Part shown: positions 9,476-18,104 of the stretch, piece by piece | Layout: each line of letters begins with the position of its first letter | How positions within the stretch are numbered: position 1 is the first letter of the stretch | Program-made: the position numbers and the translations under genes | The notes under the pieces: generated by a model | Database searches by the model: none | The model's input: only the letters and a program-made list of their open reading frames with translations | Told to the model about the DNA's origin: nothing | DNA from: an uncultured Erythrobacter sp. | Lineage (GTDB): Bacteria > Pseudomonadota > Alphaproteobacteria > Sphingomonadales > Sphingomonadaceae | DNA length: 64,000 nt | Assembly (NCBI GenBank): GCA_947499505.1 | Contig: CANMOQ010000002.1 | Location: 310,001 to 374,000 of the forward strand | Reading direction: 5' to 3'

Positions 9476-10267
9476 TTAACTGTAGAACTCCCGCGATAAA
9501 CCGGCTGCAAGACGGGCTGAGTCGTTAAATGGCGGCTTAACGGCGCCCCGAAAGTAAGTTTTTACTAACCTTTTCCACGTGGATTCGGGTGATTCCTGCG
9601 CCTTATCGGCCAGTGCGATAAAGTGTTTGGTGCCAAACGCGACATGGCGAATTTCGTCGTCAAGGATTCGCGTCAAAATTTTTGCGCCATTCTCATCGCC
9701 CGCCGCCCGTACCCGTTCCAAGGTTGCTGGCGTGACGTCCAATCCGCGCGCCTCCAGCACCATCGGGACAATCGCAAGACGGGCCAGGACATCATGCTTG
9801 GTTTCATCAGCCGCCTGCCACAATCCGCCATGGGCCGGCAGCGCGCCGTAATAGCTTCCCAGCGCCTTAAGCTTGCGGTCGAGCAGAGCGAAATGCATCG
9901 CCTCATCAGCGGCAACGCTCAGGAAGTCGGAGACGAATTCCTCGCCCATCTGCTCGCCAAAGCGCCCCGCCATATCGAGCGCGAGATCGATCGCGACGAA
10001 TTCAATGTGCGCCAGGCTGTGCCACAAGGCGATCCGTCCGCGCTCCGATCCGCCTTTGCCGCGTTTGGGCATTTGGCTCGGCGCCAACAGCTCCGGCGCG
10101 CTGGGCCGCGCGGGCTCATCTGGCATCGTGACGTCAAACTGCCACGCCAGCGCGCCCTTGTTCCAGCGGCGCACGACATCGCGCGTCGCAAAGCACTTTG
10201 CGCGCGGATCAGCGGTCAGCAATGCGCCGCGAATGGCGCAGGCCAAGGATGGCATTGGCGATGGCAT
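9476..10267 (-). CDS. DUF455 ferritin-like protein
   Basis: 263 residues of the DUF455 family, predicted to be a ferritin-like helical bundle with a di-metal site. Conserved carboxylate/His clusters are visible: HIEFVAIDLALD, DEAMHFALLD, then EARGLD and DDEIRHVAFGTKH. The function of the family is not established. It lies 6 bases after bcp and downstream of glnE on the same strand, so it is probably the third gene of that operon; the peroxiredoxin neighbour is compatible with an oxidative role, but that is only inference. Confidence 0.8.
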   Translation of the reverse strand: MPSPMPSLACAIRGALLTADPRAKCFATRDVVRRWNKGALAWQFDVTMPDEPARPSAPELLAPSQMPKRGKGGSERGRIALWHSLAHIEFVAIDLALDMAGRFGEQMGEEFVSDFLSVAADEAMHFALLDRKLKALGSYYGALPAHGGLWQAADETKHDVLARLAIVPMVLEARGLDVTPATLERVRAAGDENGAKILTRILDDEIRHVAFGTKHFIALADKAQESPESTWKRLVKTYFRGAVKPPFNDSARLAAGLSREFYS

Positions 10268-10273
10268 TTCGGC

Positions 10274-10747
10274 TTAGAGCGCCTTTGCGGCGGCCAGCAC
10301 TTCTTCGGCGTGGCCCTTCACCTTCACCTTGTTCCAGACCTGCGCGATCTTGCCGTCTGCGCCGACCAGATAGGTGGTGCGGACCATGCCCATATAGGTT
10401 TTGCCGTACATCTGTTTCTCGGTCCAAACGCCGAGCGCATCGGACAATCCACCTTCTTCCGCATCGGTCGCCAGAGGCGTTGTGAGATCATGCTTGGCGA
10501 TGAAGTTCTGATGCTTTTTCGCACTGTCCTTGCTGACACCAAGCAGCTCCGTTCCCGCGGCATCAAATTCGCTTTTGAGCGCGGTGAAGTCTTTTGCCTC
10601 GGTGGTGCAGCCCGGTGTGTTGTCCTTCGGATAGAAGAACAGCACCAGCTTCTTGCCGTGAAAATCCGATGGCTTCACCGTGCCGCCATCAGGCGTCCCC
10701 ATTTCAATGTCGGGCAGGCCGTCACCAACGCTTGCAAAATCGCTCAT
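10274..10747 (-). CDS. bcp: Thioredoxin-dependent peroxiredoxin, Bcp/PrxQ type
   Basis: 157-residue peroxiredoxin that reduces hydroperoxides with thiol donors. The peroxidatic Cys47 is in FYPKDNTPGCTTEA. It is the only Cys in the protein: the resolving Cys usually found five residues later in PrxQ enzymes is absent, so this is a 1-Cys form and must use an external thiol. Its ATG overlaps the glnE stop (ATGA), showing translational coupling. Confidence 0.93.
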   Translation of the reverse strand: MSDFASVGDGLPDIEMGTPDGGTVKPSDFHGKKLVLFFYPKDNTPGCTTEAKDFTALKSEFDAAGTELLGVSKDSAKKHQNFIAKHDLTTPLATDAEEGGLSDALGVWTEKQMYGKTYMGMVRTTYLVGADGKIAQVWNKVKVKGHAEEVLAAAKAL

Positions 10748-13497
10748 TCGTCAATCTCCAATTGGTGCTCAAGAATCGTCTCCCAAGCTTTAGCGACCTC
10801 ATGCCGCGCCTCGGTGAGGCTGCGCAAGAGGCCTTTGTAACTCTGGGCCTTACAGGCCCGCGCCAAAGCATCGGCTGCAGCGGGCGGAGGCTCCTCGCCA
10901 TCGGGTGCAAGCAGGCGTCCGGCGACCAGAATGCGGGTCATCAAATCATAGGCCGCGATCAGCGGCCGCGGCAGAGCGCCCTCCTCCACCAGTATCGGAA
11001 TGGCCGTACCAAGGTCCGGGTCGAGCCCCTTGCCATCACGCAATTGCAGGAAATGGATGAGGAATTCAAAATCTACCAAGCCGCCGCGCAGCAGCTTCAC
11101 ATCCAGCGGTCCGCGAGCAGGCTTATGCTGCGCCATTTCGCTGCGCATGGTCAGCACATTTGTGCGCAATTCCGCCGGATCCCGCGGCTTGCACAGAACC
11201 CCGGTGATGATGTCATTGAGCTGGCCGCGCGACGCCTCCGACCCGATCAAAACCCGCGCTCTCGCCAGCGCCATATGCTCCCAGGTCCAAGCCGCCTCGC
11301 GTTGGTATTTGGCGAAGGCTTCGAGCGATACCGCGAGCGGGCCTTGGTTGCCTTGCGGGCGCAGCCGGGTGTCGACTTCATAGAGCGCGCCCTGCGCCGT
11401 TGGGACAGATAGAGCTGCGCTAATGCGGCTGGCCAAGCGGTTGTAGTAAAGCGTTGCGCCCAGCGAGCGATCGCCATCGGACTGCGCATCAAAATCACCT
11501 GAAAACAGATAGATAATGTCCAAGTCAGAGGCATGGGTCAGGGCCCCGCCACCAAATCGGCCCAGCCCCAAGACGCAGACCTCGCTGCCCGCGATCTGTC
11601 CGTGCACACGCTCGAATTCGCGCGCGGCTGCATCCGCTGCCACGGTGAGCCCCGCCTCGGCCACGCGCGACAGGCCGCTCGCAATGTCGATCGGGTCGCT
11701 CAGCGCCTCAATCAGCTGCACGCCGAGAGCAAAGCGCTGCTCGCCAGTGACCACGCGAATGGCGTCCAGTTGCGCTTCGTAATCGTCGCGGGCGGCGATC
11801 CGCCTCATATCTTCGGCAATTTCAGAGGCAGAGCCGGGCAGCTCCAACGCGCTTTCGTCGATCAGAATGTCGAGCAATTCCGGACGCCGGCCAAGCTCAT
11901 CGGCGAGCATCGGCGACAAAGTGAGCGCACCCACCAATTGCGCGAGCAACGCAGGGCGCGCAGACAGCAAGTGAAACAGATTGATCGCAGAGGGCGCATT
12001 GGCAAGCACGCTCTCCCACCGGGTCAGCGCGCGGTCCGGGTCATCCGCCCCAGCGAAAGCAGCGATCAATTCCGGCAGCAGCGCATCAAACGCCGCGAGC
12101 GCCTGCGGGGTGCGCAGACACTGATAGCGACTCTCGCGCCACCCTTTGATCCGCGCGGCCAGCGCATCGGGCTCAGCAAAGCCCAGATTGCTCAATTGCT
12201 CGGTCAAAGCCTCAGCTTGCGGCGGCTCTGGCACGGGCGGAGAGGCGCTGACATCATCGCCGATGAGCTTGTCATAGACCGCGCCTGCCGCCTGCGTCAG
12301 GCCGTCCAGCTCTGCGATCAGTGCCGCGCCATCTGCCAAGCCGTCCAGCCGGGCCACCGCATCGAGCGCTTCGCCGTCCGGTAGGATATGCGTCTGGCGA
12401 TCGTTCACCATTTGCAATCGGTGCTCAATCACGCGCAGCCGGTCATAGGTCGAGCCCAGCAAAGCCGCCTCATCGCCATCCACGCGCCCAGCCGCGACCA
12501 AGGCATCTAGCGCCGCGCGCGTGCCCTTCACCCGCAGGCTGGGATCGCGCCCACCGTGAATAAGCTGATGCGTTTGCGCGAAGAACTCTATCTCGCGAAT
12601 GCCGCCGCGCCCGCGCTTCACATCAAACCCTGGGCCGGGGCGGCGCGGACCATCATGATTGGCGCGAATTTGCGCGGTGAGCTGGCGGATTTCTTCGATC
12701 GCGCCAAAATCCAGGCTGGATCGCCATACGAAGGGCTGGATCCGCTGCAGAAACGCTTTGCCCGCCGCAATATCGCCGGCGCAGGCGCGCGACCGGATAA
12801 AGGCCGCCCGCTCCCATGCCAAAGCAGCGCTCTCATAATGCGAGAGGGCCGCGCCCTCCGACACGGCCAGCGGGCTTACCTCGCTAGCGGGTCGCAGCCG
12901 GAGATCGACCCTGAAGGCAAAGCCATCGGCGGTGTTTTCGGACAGCAACTGCACGATCTGACGCGCATAACGCGCGGCTGCTTCGCCCGGCTCATCCTTG
13001 GCGCGGCGCGGCAGCGTCTCTGGATCGTAAAGCAGGATCGGGTCGATATCGGAGGAGTAGTTGAGTTCCCTCGCGCCTTGTTTTCCCAGCGCCAAGGCAT
13101 AGAGACCCTGAGCGGCCTCCCCGTCGGTGCGCTCTGCAATGACATGGGCAATCGCCCGGTCTAGCGCACGGTCGGCGCAATCGGACAGCTCCTGCATCAC
13201 ACGGGTGAGCGAGAAGGCTCCTGCCAGATCGCCGACACCGAGCGCCACCGACAACGCAATCCGTTCTCGCCGCAAGGCTGAACCCAGATCACCCGCGCCA
13301 TCACCAGCCGATTTGGCCCATACGAGAGCACCCTCACCATCTCCGCTGCACAGCAATTCGGCGAGCGGCGGCATCCGCTCAAGTCCGCGCGCCAGAAACG
13401 GCGCCTCGGCCCGCGCCCGCGCCAATGCTCCATCCCAATCGTGCAAATTTGCCTGCGCCATCTCCGCCTCCATGGCGCGGCAGTGCTTGTCTCGCAA
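10744..13497 (-). CDS. glnE: Bifunctional glutamine synthetase adenylyltransferase/adenylyl-removing enzyme
   Basis: Adenylylates and de-adenylylates glutamine synthetase in response to PII. Two nucleotidyltransferase domains are visible: the N-terminal adenylyl-removase with GxxELNYSSDIDPILLYD, and the C-terminal transferase with LGRFGGGALTHASDLDIIYL and YEVDTRLRPQGNQGPL. The track length of 917 residues is normal; in-frame ATGs at 13473 and 13461 are alternative starts because the first residues (MRDKHCRA) are not conserved. First gene of glnE-bcp-DUF455; divergent from the M28 peptidase. Confidence 0.94.
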   Translation of the reverse strand: MRDKHCRAMEAEMAQANLHDWDGALARARAEAPFLARGLERMPPLAELLCSGDGEGALVWAKSAGDGAGDLGSALRRERIALSVALGVGDLAGAFSLTRVMQELSDCADRALDRAIAHVIAERTDGEAAQGLYALALGKQGARELNYSSDIDPILLYDPETLPRRAKDEPGEAAARYARQIVQLLSENTADGFAFRVDLRLRPASEVSPLAVSEGAALSHYESAALAWERAAFIRSRACAGDIAAGKAFLQRIQPFVWRSSLDFGAIEEIRQLTAQIRANHDGPRRPGPGFDVKRGRGGIREIEFFAQTHQLIHGGRDPSLRVKGTRAALDALVAAGRVDGDEAALLGSTYDRLRVIEHRLQMVNDRQTHILPDGEALDAVARLDGLADGAALIAELDGLTQAAGAVYDKLIGDDVSASPPVPEPPQAEALTEQLSNLGFAEPDALAARIKGWRESRYQCLRTPQALAAFDALLPELIAAFAGADDPDRALTRWESVLANAPSAINLFHLLSARPALLAQLVGALTLSPMLADELGRRPELLDILIDESALELPGSASEIAEDMRRIAARDDYEAQLDAIRVVTGEQRFALGVQLIEALSDPIDIASGLSRVAEAGLTVAADAAAREFERVHGQIAGSEVCVLGLGRFGGGALTHASDLDIIYLFSGDFDAQSDGDRSLGATLYYNRLASRISAALSVPTAQGALYEVDTRLRPQGNQGPLAVSLEAFAKYQREAAWTWEHMALARARVLIGSEASRGQLNDIITGVLCKPRDPAELRTNVLTMRSEMAQHKPARGPLDVKLLRGGLVDFEFLIHFLQLRDGKGLDPDLGTAIPILVEEGALPRPLIAAYDLMTRILVAGRLLAPDGEEPPPAAADALARACKAQSYKGLLRSLTEARHEVAKAWETILEHQLEIDE

Positions 13498-13585
13498 GCG
13501 CCCCGGCCATCAATCCGCCTTGCGGGCCGCGCTCCGCTCTGCAAAAGGTGCGCGCAATGATTTTGGATGAGAGGAATCACTGACA

Positions 13586-15295
13586 ATGATCAAACAAGCA
13601 TTGAAGCTTGGCGGATTGGCCGCTTGCGCACTCGCGCTGACGGCATGCGATGCGATGAGCTCGCTCGGCGGCGACACTGACGCGGACGCTTTGGACATTC
13701 CAGAAGTCGCGGCTGGCGAGCTTTCTGGAGAGACGATGGTCGACATCACGCGCACGCTTTCCAGCGATGAGTTTGAGGGCCGCATGCCCGGCACCAAAGG
13801 CGAAGAACTGACCGTTGCTCTGCTGACCGAACGGTTTGAGGCCGCTGGCCTTCAGCCCGGCAATGGCGAGAGCTGGGTGCAAGAAGTGCCGCTGGTGGAA
13901 ATCACCGGTAAGAACTTCGCGCCGCTCACCATCACCAATGGCGAGACCGATCTGGTCTATGATTTCGGCAGCGAATGGGTCGGCGTGACCTACCGCGAAG
14001 ATGCGCAAACGCAGCTGGCCAACAGCGAAATGGTGTTCGTCGGATATGGAATCAACGCGCCAGAGCGTGATTGGAACGATTACGAAGGCGTCGATGTCAC
14101 AGGCAAGACGGTGGTCGTGCTGGTCAATGACCCTGACTATGAAACCACTGGCCTTGAAGGCAAATTTAACGGCCGCGCGATGACATTTTATGGGCGCTGG
14201 ACCTACAAATATGAAGAGGCAGCTCGCCAAGGCGCAGCAGGCGTTCTGATCGTCCATGACACCGAACCGGCGAGCTATGGCTGGAACGTGGTTGAAAGCA
14301 GCTGGTCCGGCCCTCAGGCCTATCCTGCTCGCGGAGACAATCCTCCGCCGCTCACCACGATGAACGGCTGGATCCAGAAAGAGGCCGCGCGCGAATTGCT
14401 GGCCGCAGCGGGGCAGGATCTCGACGCGCTGACAGCGGCGGCGAAAACGGAGGAATTTGAAGCGGTTGAGTTGGGCATGTCCGCCTCCACCAGCTTTGAA
14501 AATGACATTCGCAAATTCCAATCGCAAAATGTGATCGGCATTCTGCCGGGCAGCGAAGCGCCTGACGAATACGTGATCCACACCGCGCACTGGGATCACC
14601 TTGGCCGCTGTAAAGCAGCGCCCGATGGCGATGACATTTGCAACGGCGCGGTCGACAATGCCACCGGCACTGCGGCTCTGGTCGCTTTGGCGGAGGCGCA
14701 TGCGAAAGCTGGCGCGCCCAAGCGCAGCCTCGTGTTCCTGGCCGTAACGGCTGAGGAATCCGGCCTGCTGGGTGCGTATTATTACGCCTCAAACCCAGTG
14801 TTCCCGCTCGATCAAACGGTTGGCGGGATCAATATGGATGCATTCCAAGTGGCTGGCCCAGCGACAGACGTGACCGTGGTTGGCCCCGGCAAGTCTCAGC
14901 TCGATGCCTTTATGATGGGCGCGCTGGAAGCCGATGGCCGCACCATGACGCCAAACCCAAATCCAGAGGCCGGCTATTACTACCGCTCTGACCACTTCGC
15001 CTTTGCCAAGCAGGGCGTGCCAATGCTCTATATCAATGGCGGGCAAGATCTAGTGGAGGGTGGACGCGATACAGGCGCAGCCGTGTCCAAGGACTACCGT
15101 GACAATCGCTATCACGGGCCAAAGGACGAGTTCAACGAAGAGTGGGACTGGTCCGGCGTGATGAGCGATTTGCGATTGTTCTACCGCATTGGCCGGATGA
15201 TGGCAGAAAGCAGCAGCTGGCCGAATTGGAACGAGGGCGATGAGTTCAAAGCCGCTCGCGACGAAAGCTGCGCCAGCGCCGAGACGGGCTGCTGA
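13586..15295 (+). CDS. M28 family zinc metallopeptidase, lipoprotein
   Basis: 569-residue aminopeptidase-like protein. A lipobox (LALTAC, Cys21) ends the signal peptide, so it should be membrane-anchored in the periplasm. A PA-like insert lies in the middle (GYGINAPERDWNDYEGVDVTGK...GAAGVLIVHD). The di-zinc site is complete: HWDHLG, NGAVDNATGTA, AEESGLLG, NMDAF and the late YRSDHFAFA. It starts 88 bases from glnE on the opposite strand and is followed by the agmatine deiminase-like gene 38 bases on. Likely degrades small peptides. Confidence 0.92.
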   Translation: MIKQALKLGGLAACALALTACDAMSSLGGDTDADALDIPEVAAGELSGETMVDITRTLSSDEFEGRMPGTKGEELTVALLTERFEAAGLQPGNGESWVQEVPLVEITGKNFAPLTITNGETDLVYDFGSEWVGVTYREDAQTQLANSEMVFVGYGINAPERDWNDYEGVDVTGKTVVVLVNDPDYETTGLEGKFNGRAMTFYGRWTYKYEEAARQGAAGVLIVHDTEPASYGWNVVESSWSGPQAYPARGDNPPPLTTMNGWIQKEAARELLAAAGQDLDALTAAAKTEEFEAVELGMSASTSFENDIRKFQSQNVIGILPGSEAPDEYVIHTAHWDHLGRCKAAPDGDDICNGAVDNATGTAALVALAEAHAKAGAPKRSLVFLAVTAEESGLLGAYYYASNPVFPLDQTVGGINMDAFQVAGPATDVTVVGPGKSQLDAFMMGALEADGRTMTPNPNPEAGYYYRSDHFAFAKQGVPMLYINGGQDLVEGGRDTGAAVSKDYRDNRYHGPKDEFNEEWDWSGVMSDLRLFYRIGRMMAESSSWPNWNEGDEFKAARDESCASAETGC

Positions 15296-15333
15296 TCCAG
15301 CATCCGTTTAGCTGACGAATTGGAAGCCGGTTC

Positions 15334-16317
15334 ATGACCGTCCTGATGCCTCCTGAATGGGCGCCGCAGGATTGGTTGTGGATCGGCTTTCCACATCTGG
15401 TCGAGGAATGGCCAGGCTTTCTTGAGGCGGCGCAGGAGCAGATCGCGGCCTTTGCCAATGCTGTCGCTGATAGCGGGCAGCCTGTGCGCCTGCTCGTGCG
15501 CGATGAAATGAATCAAGCCCGCGCCCGCGCGCTGGTGAGCAGCGCAGTGACATTGGAGCGACGGGACTACGGCGATATCTGGCTGCGCGACACCGGGCCG
15601 CTGATCGTGTACGGCAATGGCAAGCGCGCCGCGCGCCGGTTTGGCTTTAATGGCTGGGGCGGCAAATATCAGATGGCGGGCGATGAGAGCATTGGCGCAG
15701 AGTTGGCGCGCGACGCCGATCTGCCGCTCGAAACCTCGCCAATGATACTGGAAGGCGGCGCGGTTGATGGCGATGGCACCGGACTGTGCGCAGTGACCGA
15801 GCAGTGCCTTCTCAATCCCAACCGGAATCCTGACATGTCGCGCGCTGCGATCGAGGCGGAGCTTAAGCACACGCTCGGCTTTGACCGGGTGCTGTGGCTC
15901 GGCGACGGCCTGATCAATGACCACACCGACGGCCATGTCGACAATCTGGCGCGCTTTGTTGGACCGAACAGGCTGGTTGTTCCTAAGGCCACGGGCGATG
16001 ATGATCCCAATGCGGCGATCTATGCAGATGCAAAGCGCCGCGCCGAAGCATTTGGCGTGGAGGTGGTGACTATCCCTTCACCTGGATTGATCCAGCGCGA
16101 TGGCGAGATCGAACCGGCAAGCTATGTGAATTTCGCCATCACCACGCATCTGGTGGCGGTGCCGACCTTTGGCTCAGTGTACGATGCGGCGGGCGTCGCG
16201 GCGATCGCGGCCCTCTTCCCGGATCGCCAGACCATCGGCCTTCCAGCGGATGCTGTTCTCGCTGGCGGCGGCGGATTTCACTGCGCCAGCCAGCAAATGC
16301 CCTCAGCGCTAATTTAG
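15334..16317 (+). CDS. aguA: Agmatine deiminase family protein
   Basis: 327 residues of the peptidyl-arginine/agmatine deiminase fold. The guanidine-hydrolase motifs are present: WLRDTGPL, LEGGAVDGDG, HTDGHVDNLARF and the nucleophile Cys317 in GGGGFHCASQQMP. This set points to hydrolysis of agmatine to N-carbamoylputrescine and ammonia. The usual partner, N-carbamoylputrescine amidohydrolase, is not next to it. Could be co-transcribed with the M28 gene upstream. Confidence 0.87.
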   Translation: MTVLMPPEWAPQDWLWIGFPHLVEEWPGFLEAAQEQIAAFANAVADSGQPVRLLVRDEMNQARARALVSSAVTLERRDYGDIWLRDTGPLIVYGNGKRAARRFGFNGWGGKYQMAGDESIGAELARDADLPLETSPMILEGGAVDGDGTGLCAVTEQCLLNPNRNPDMSRAAIEAELKHTLGFDRVLWLGDGLINDHTDGHVDNLARFVGPNRLVVPKATGDDDPNAAIYADAKRRAEAFGVEVVTIPSPGLIQRDGEIEPASYVNFAITTHLVAVPTFGSVYDAAGVAAIAALFPDRQTIGLPADAVLAGGGGFHCASQQMPSALI

Positions 16318-16372
16318 GCGATCCTGGTTAATCTTAACGACCTGTTAGCATTTGCCCGCGAACGTACGGATC

Positions 16373-16507
16373 ATGGACAAAGCCATCGCCATCACTCGCA
16401 AGCCTTTTCAGCTTGCAGCGGCCCATCCGGCCGATATCGCCCGCTCAGTCATCGTGCTGGCATGCGGCGCAGCGTTGATCTTTGCCGGGCAACCACTCCC
16501 ACTCTAA
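16373..16507 (+). CDS. Possible 44-aa small membrane protein
   Basis: Short ATG-initiated frame that fills the gap between aguA and the DUF1223 gene. It encodes 44 residues: a basic N-terminus (MDKAIAITRKPFQ) and one hydrophobic stretch near residues 22-40 (ARSVIVLACGAALIFAGQP). No strong Shine-Dalgarno is visible. I do not recognise it; it may be a real small transmembrane peptide or a chance frame in GC-rich DNA. Confidence 0.3.
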   Translation: MDKAIAITRKPFQLAAAHPADIARSVIVLACGAALIFAGQPLPL

Positions 16508-16584
16508 GCGCCCTTGCTGTAACCAAGCAGCGCTGTGACACGAATATCCCTGCAGTGCTCAGCGGATGTTTGTGAAGGACGCGC

Positions 16585-17343
16585 ATGACAAAAACTCTAC
16601 TCGGTCTGGCCATCGGTTCCGCTGCGCTGGCCATTGCCTCTGTCGCCGTGCCCGATTTCACCCAAGCGCAAAGCCCGCCCGAGCAAACCGGCACTTTGGG
16701 CGAGCCTGTGCTGCTCGAGCTCTTCACCAGTCAGGGCTGTTCTTCCTGCCCGCCAGCCGACCGACTTTCGGCCAAGCTTGCGCGTGAAGAGGGCCTCGTC
16801 GTGATCGCTCGCCCGGTCACCTATTGGGACCGTTTGGGCTGGAAAGACACGCTCGCACGCGAAGACAACACCAGCCTTCAGCGCGATTATGCGCGCCGCG
16901 GCCTCGCGGGGTATAACGGCGTCTATACCCCGCAATTGGTGGTCGATGGAGAGCTTGGCCAAGTCGGTTCCAACGAGCGCGTGAACCGCCGCCACATCGC
17001 TCTGGCGCGCGGATCACAAAGCGCCGCCATTCGTATCAAGCCAGCAGGCGGATTGGGCTATGGCATTGGCCTCAGCGGCATCGCGGAGAAACCCGCTGAG
17101 CTGGTTCTGATGGCGGTATCGAGCAAGGAAAGCGTTGCGATTGACCGTGGAGAGAACGGCGGACGCCGCATTGCCTACACCAATGTGCTGCTGGATGAAA
17201 AAGTGCTCGCGCGCTGGGACGGCGGCACGGCCAGTGTTGAACTGCGCCAACACAAGCTTACCACACCGGGCGCAGATGCGCATGCTCTGGTCCTGCGCGA
17301 GCCGAACGGTGGGCGGGTGCTCGCGGCGCGCTGGCTGCGCTAA
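16585..17343 (+). CDS. DUF1223 thioredoxin-like exported protein
   Basis: 252 residues with an N-terminal signal sequence (LAIGSAALAIASVAVP). The domain begins with LLELFTSQGCSSCPPADRL, a CSSC redox pair in a thioredoxin-like fold characteristic of DUF1223, followed by YWDRLGWKDT and GVYTPQLVVDG. Its biochemical role is unknown; a periplasmic thiol-disulfide function is an inference. The stop overlaps that of the convergent TSUP gene by four bases. Confidence 0.83.
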   Translation: MTKTLLGLAIGSAALAIASVAVPDFTQAQSPPEQTGTLGEPVLLELFTSQGCSSCPPADRLSAKLAREEGLVVIARPVTYWDRLGWKDTLAREDNTSLQRDYARRGLAGYNGVYTPQLVVDGELGQVGSNERVNRRHIALARGSQSAAIRIKPAGGLGYGIGLSGIAEKPAELVLMAVSSKESVAIDRGENGGRRIAYTNVLLDEKVLARWDGGTASVELRQHKLTTPGADAHALVLREPNGGRVLAARWLR

Positions 17344-18083
17344 AACAGGCGAGTGAGAGCCGCAAAGGCGGCGGCGAACAGCACCAGGCCGACGAAACTC
17401 CGCCAGACCGTGTCGCTGACACGGCCATAGGCGAGGCCGCCGAGCCAATTGCCGAGCAGCACAGCGGGAAACAGCCCGACCGAAAGCAGCACAACGCGCT
17501 GATCAATCACGCCGGTGAATAACCCGGAGACGATCGCTGCAATTGCAGCAATTGTGAAGATCAGCAGCATCGATGCCTTGGCCGTATCGCGTGAGATAGC
17601 TCGGCCGACATAATAGGGCACAACCGGCGGCCCCGGCATCCCGGCAAAGCCGGTGAGGATGCCGCTGGTCACACCAGTCAACCCGGTCTGGACCGGCCCC
17701 GGAACGCTGGCTGAACGTTGAGGTAAGACTACGAGCGCAAAGGCTGACAAGGCCACCATCGCGATAAGCAGCCGCGCGAGATCAGGCGGCGTCACAGACA
17801 GCAGCAGCAATCCCGGTGCAGTTGTGACCGCGACAAGGGCGCTGATCACCCAAGCGGATTTTTCAGCACCCAGGACCAGACGCCGGATCTCCAACATGCC
17901 GATAAACAGCATCAAGAAATTGGCGATCATCACCGCCTCAACCGGGGTCAAAGCGAGCGCCAGAACCGGCACCAGCAGGATCGCCATGCCGAACCCGGCC
18001 AGCCCGCGCACGAAAGATGCACCGATGGTCGCTGCGAACGCCGCCGCAATCTGCGCTGCGTTAAGCCCGGCCAGCCAGTCCAT
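17340..18083 (-). CDS. TSUP (TauE/SafE) family inner-membrane permease
   Basis: 247 residues, hydrophobic throughout with about eight predicted spans. The duplicated TSUP motif is seen as FVRGLAGFGMAILLVPVLAL near the N-terminus and LTGVTSGILTGFAGMPGPPVVPYY at mid-protein. The family exports sulfite, sulfonates or other small anions; the substrate here is unknown. It lies 21 bases past thrS on the same strand and may be read through from it. Confidence 0.87.
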   Translation of the reverse strand: MDWLAGLNAAQIAAAFAATIGASFVRGLAGFGMAILLVPVLALALTPVEAVMIANFLMLFIGMLEIRRLVLGAEKSAWVISALVAVTTAPGLLLLSVTPPDLARLLIAMVALSAFALVVLPQRSASVPGPVQTGLTGVTSGILTGFAGMPGPPVVPYYVGRAISRDTAKASMLLIFTIAAIAAIVSGLFTGVIDQRVVLLSVGLFPAVLLGNWLGGLAYGRVSDTVWRSFVGLVLFAAAFAALTRLF

Positions 18084-18104
18084 GATCTATTCGGTCAAAT
18101 GCGA

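Noticed and set aside
9623..10840. 405-codon plus-strand frame
   Set aside because: Shadow of DUF455, bcp and the glnE end; no motifs.
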